Of a stretch of 6,480 bases of DNA, positions 4,206-6,480 are shown in pieces. The notes beneath the pieces were generated by a model. That model saw nothing but the letters and a program-made list of their open reading frames with translations, searched no databases and was not told the origin of the DNA. Origin of the DNA: Candidatus Manganitrophaceae bacterium (GTDB lineage: Bacteria > Nitrospirota > Nitrospiria > SBBL01 > Manganitrophaceae); NCBI GenBank assembly GCA_004297235.1, contig SCUR01000384.1:1-6480 (forward strand), in the 5' to 3' direction. Position 1 is the stretch's first letter. Each line of letters opens with the position of its first letter. The translations under genes were made by a program, and so were the position numbers.

Positions 4206-6480
4206 ATGCCCGAAGTCACCCCCCTCATGAAGCAGTACCTCGACACGAAGCGGCAGCATCCCGACGCCATCCTCTTCTTCCGCGTGGGCGATTTCTACGA
4301 GATGTTCCACCAAGACGCGGTCACCGCCTCCAAAGTCCTCCAGATCGCCCTCACCTCCCGCGACAAAAACAAAGAGAACGCCGTCCCCCTTTGCGGGGTC
4401 CCCTATCATGCCGCCTCCGGCTACATCGCCAAGCTGATCAAGGCCGGCTATGCGGTCGCCGTCTGCGAGCAGGTGGAAGATCCCGCGCTGGCGAAGGGGA
4501 TCGTGAAGCGCGAGGTGGTGCGGGTGATCACGCCGGGAACGCTGATCGAACCGGAGCTTCTCTCCCCGAAAGAGAATAACTATGTCGCCGCCGTCACCTG
4601 GGATTTCGCCTCGCCGATCGACCGGGCCAAAGGAATCGGACTCGCCTATCTCGATCTCTCCACCGGCGATTTTCGCATCGCCTCCGCCGAGGGGTGGAGC
4701 GAGATCGAAGCGGAGCTGACGCGGGTCGATCCGAGGGAGATGATCCTCCCCGCCACGCTAGAAGGAAAAGAAGACCGGACCGCTCCCTTCCTCCGGCGAC
4801 GGCCGATCCGGTATGTCCCCCCCGCGCTTTTTATCGCGGAGCAGGCGGAGGCGCTGCTGAAGTCGCACTTTCAGGTTCACGCCGTCGCCGCCCTTGGGGG
4901 AGAGCGTCTCTCGCTGATTGCCGCCGGCGCCCTCCTGGGGCATGTTCAGGAGACGCAGAAGACGGCGCTCGGTAACGTTCTTACCCTTCGTCCCCACTCG
5001 TTCGGGGAGCAGATGCGTCTGCACCCCCTCGCCCAGCGGCATCTGGAGCTGGTGCCGGCCGCGCGCGAGGGGGCGGCGGGGACGCTGCTTCACCTCCTCG
5101 ACCGGACGGTCACCGCGATGGGAGGGCGTCTCTTACGGGAGTGGATCCTTCGCCCGCTTCTCTCCCCGGAAAAAATCGCCGAACGCCAAGAAGCGATCGG
5201 CGCGTTCTATGACGATCTGCTCCTCCGGACCCGGCTCCGAAATCTGCTTGAGAAGATCTCCGATCTGGAACGCCTGATCGGACGGATCAGTCTCAAAGCC
5301 GCCCATCCGAGGGACCTCGTGGCGCTGAAGGAGTCGGTCGCGCTTCTCCCGGAAATCCAGAAGGTGCTGTCGGGCAACACGGCGCCGCTCTTGGCCGACC
5401 TGCTCCGCAGCTGGGACAATCTCGACGAGGTTTACCGGCTCATCGAAAATGCGATCGTCCCCGAGCCCCCTCCCACGATCAAAGACGGCGGGGTGATCCG
5501 GGAGGGATATCTCCCGCAACTGGACGAGCTGCGCCGCTTCCAGAAAGAAGGACGGACGATGCTCACGGAGGTCGAGCTGCAGGAGCGGCGGCGGACCGGC
5601 ATCGAGTCGTTGAAGGTCCGCTACAATCAGGTCTTCGGTTATTACATCGAGGTCAGCGAGACCCATCTGAAGAAAATTCCGTCCGACTACATCCGCAAGC
5701 AGACGTTGACCCGGGCCGAGCGCTTCACCACGGACGAACTGCGAGCCATCGAGCAAAAGCTGACCGGGGCGGAGGAGGCGATTCTGGCGCTGGAGGCCTC
5801 GGCCTTCGAAGAGGTCCGGCAGGACCTCGCTCTCCTGGCAGCGCGGGTCCAATCGACGGCGAAAAAGGTGGCGCTGCTCGATCTAACGGCGGCGCTGGCC
5901 GAGGTGGCGCATCAGAACAACTACCGCCGCCCGGAAGTGAACGAGGGAATGACGATCCGGATCATCGAGGGACGCCATCCGGTCCTGGAACAGTTGGGGG
6001 CCAGAGAGACTTTCGTCCCGAACGACACCCTCTTCGATCCCCCCGCGCAGCGCCTCTTGATTCTCACCGGCCCGAACATGGCGGGAAAGTCGACCTACAT
6101 GCGGCAGGTGGCGCTGATCGTTTTGATGGCGCAGATGGGGAGCTTCGTCCCGGCGCGCGAGGCGACGATCGGCGTGGTCGATCAGATCTTCACGCGGGTC
6201 GGGGCGCAAGACGCCCTCTCGGAAGGGATGAGCACCTTCATGGTCGAGATGACCGAAATGGCCCAGATCCTCCGGCACGCGACTCCCCGGAGTCTGATTC
6301 TGCTCGACGAAATCGGCCGGGGGACGAGCACCTTCGACGGGATGAGCATCGCCTGGGCGATCGCGGAGTATGCCCACTCCGAGCGGCTCGGCGCCCGGAC
6401 CCTCTTCGCCACCCACTATCACGAGCTGACGCAGCTCGCCGGCGGGAACGAGGGGATTCGGAATTATCACGTCTCGGTCC
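4206..6480 (+). CDS. mutS: DNA mismatch repair protein MutS, 3' end outside window
   Basis: One uninterrupted frame gives 758 residues to the right edge. Domains in order: mismatch-binding (about 1-115) with the GDFYEMF motif, where F30 and E32 are the wedge Phe and its partner Glu; connector (about 120-250); lever/clamp core (about 260-560) with YNQVFGYYIEVS at 473-484; and ATPase (from about 560) with Walker A GPNMAGKST (622-630), an EGMSTFMVEM stretch (673-682), Walker B LLDEIGRGTSTFDG (699-712, D701/E702) and ATHYHEL (735-741, H737). MutS dimers recognise mismatches and small loops and recruit MutL using ATP. Family members are about 850-880 aa, so roughly 100 C-terminal residues lie beyond the window. 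All the key residues listed are present, so this is canonical MutS1. No gene precedes it within 115 nt, only the inverted repeat, and no clear promoter is seen. Long open frames on the opposite strand here are coding shadows. Confidence 0.98.
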   Translation, partial: MPEVTPLMKQYLDTKRQHPDAILFFRVGDFYEMFHQDAVTASKVLQIALTSRDKNKENAVPLCGVPYHAASGYIAKLIKAGYAVAVCEQVEDPALAKGIVKREVVRVITPGTLIEPELLSPKENNYVAAVTWDFASPIDRAKGIGLAYLDLSTGDFRIASAEGWSEIEAELTRVDPREMILPATLEGKEDRTAPFLRRRPIRYVPPALFIAEQAEALLKSHFQVHAVAALGGERLSLIAAGALLGHVQETQKTALGNVLTLRPHSFGEQMRLHPLAQRHLELVPAAREGAAGTLLHLLDRTVTAMGGRLLREWILRPLLSPEKIAERQEAIGAFYDDLLLRTRLRNLLEKISDLERLIGRISLKAAHPRDLVALKESVALLPEIQKVLSGNTAPLLADLLRSWDNLDEVYRLIENAIVPEPPPTIKDGGVIREGYLPQLDELRRFQKEGRTMLTEVELQERRRTGIESLKVRYNQVFGYYIEVSETHLKKIPSDYIRKQTLTRAERFTTDELRAIEQKLTGAEEAILALEASAFEEVRQDLALLAARVQSTAKKVALLDLTAALAEVAHQNNYRRPEVNEGMTIRIIEGRHPVLEQLGARETFVPNDTLFDPPAQRLLILTGPNMAGKSTYMRQVALIVLMAQMGSFVPAREATIGVVDQIFTRVGAQDALSEGMSTFMVEMTEMAQILRHATPRSLILLDEIGRGTSTFDGMSIAWAIAEYAHSERLGARTLFATHYHELTQLAGGNEGIRNYHVSV

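Noticed and set aside
4091..4206. Open frame through the repeat before mutS ending in FWIPAFAGMTTNNLGI
   Set aside because: It is a translation of the palindromic repeat fused to a shifted frame of the LapA-like gene. The peptide is a known annotation artefact of this repeat type.
5133..6470. Long open frames on the - strand (5133-5852 and 5883-6470) opposite mutS
   Set aside because: They lie entirely antisense to a strongly conserved mutS frame. Their products are low-complexity and rich in Arg, Gly, Leu and Asp with no recognisable domain, as expected for antisense frames in GC-rich coding DNA.

Overview
The window is a gene-dense, GC-rich bacterial chromosome segment with every gene on the + strand. 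It reads: nnr (5' end outside the window), an unrecognised one-pass membrane protein, tsaE, a family 4 uracil-DNA glycosylase, a HIT-family hydrolase/transferase, a small LapA-domain (DUF1049) membrane protein, and mutS (3' end outside the window). No phage, plasmid, transposase, tRNA, rRNA or CRISPR signal is visible. Gene content and protein style suggest a Gram-negative lineage such as Nitrospirota or the former Deltaproteobacteria. That placement is an inference with low confidence.

Positions 2-2985 form a tight cluster. nnr repairs damaged NAD(P)H hydrates, tsaE belongs to the tRNA t6A system, and the glycosylase removes uracil from DNA. The unknown gene and tsaE are 14 nt apart, and tsaE overlaps the glycosylase gene by 28 nt, so these three are probably one transcript. 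From 2986 onwards the genes (HIT, LapA-like, mutS) are separated by gaps of 115, 159 and 115 nt. The shared theme is housekeeping: metabolite repair, nucleotide clean-up, and DNA and tRNA quality control. mutS and the uracil glycosylase are both DNA-repair genes but lie about 1.2 kb apart.

The most unusual material lies between the genes. Each of the four gaps longer than 50 nt holds a different palindromic element: (1) a 29-nt imperfect palindrome at 969-997; (2) a 7-bp-periodic inverted repeat with 25-bp arms at 2999-3091; (3) two tandem, diverged copies of a roughly 75-nt folded element at 3581-3730, whose hairpin arms differ at three positions yet keep all base pairs; (4) an 81-bp nested inverted repeat at 4105-4185 whose right half matches the ATTCCC-N8-GGGAAT pattern known from Neisseria dRS3 repeats.

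Element (3) is the best candidate for something undescribed. The covariation between copies argues for selection on a folded RNA or single-stranded DNA, and its last conserved bases form part of the ribosome binding site of the LapA-like gene. I do not recognise it as a known riboswitch or ncRNA. Three of the elements also affect start-codon choice: the longest open frames of the unknown membrane protein and of the HIT gene begin inside repeats, and shorter starts are preferred here.
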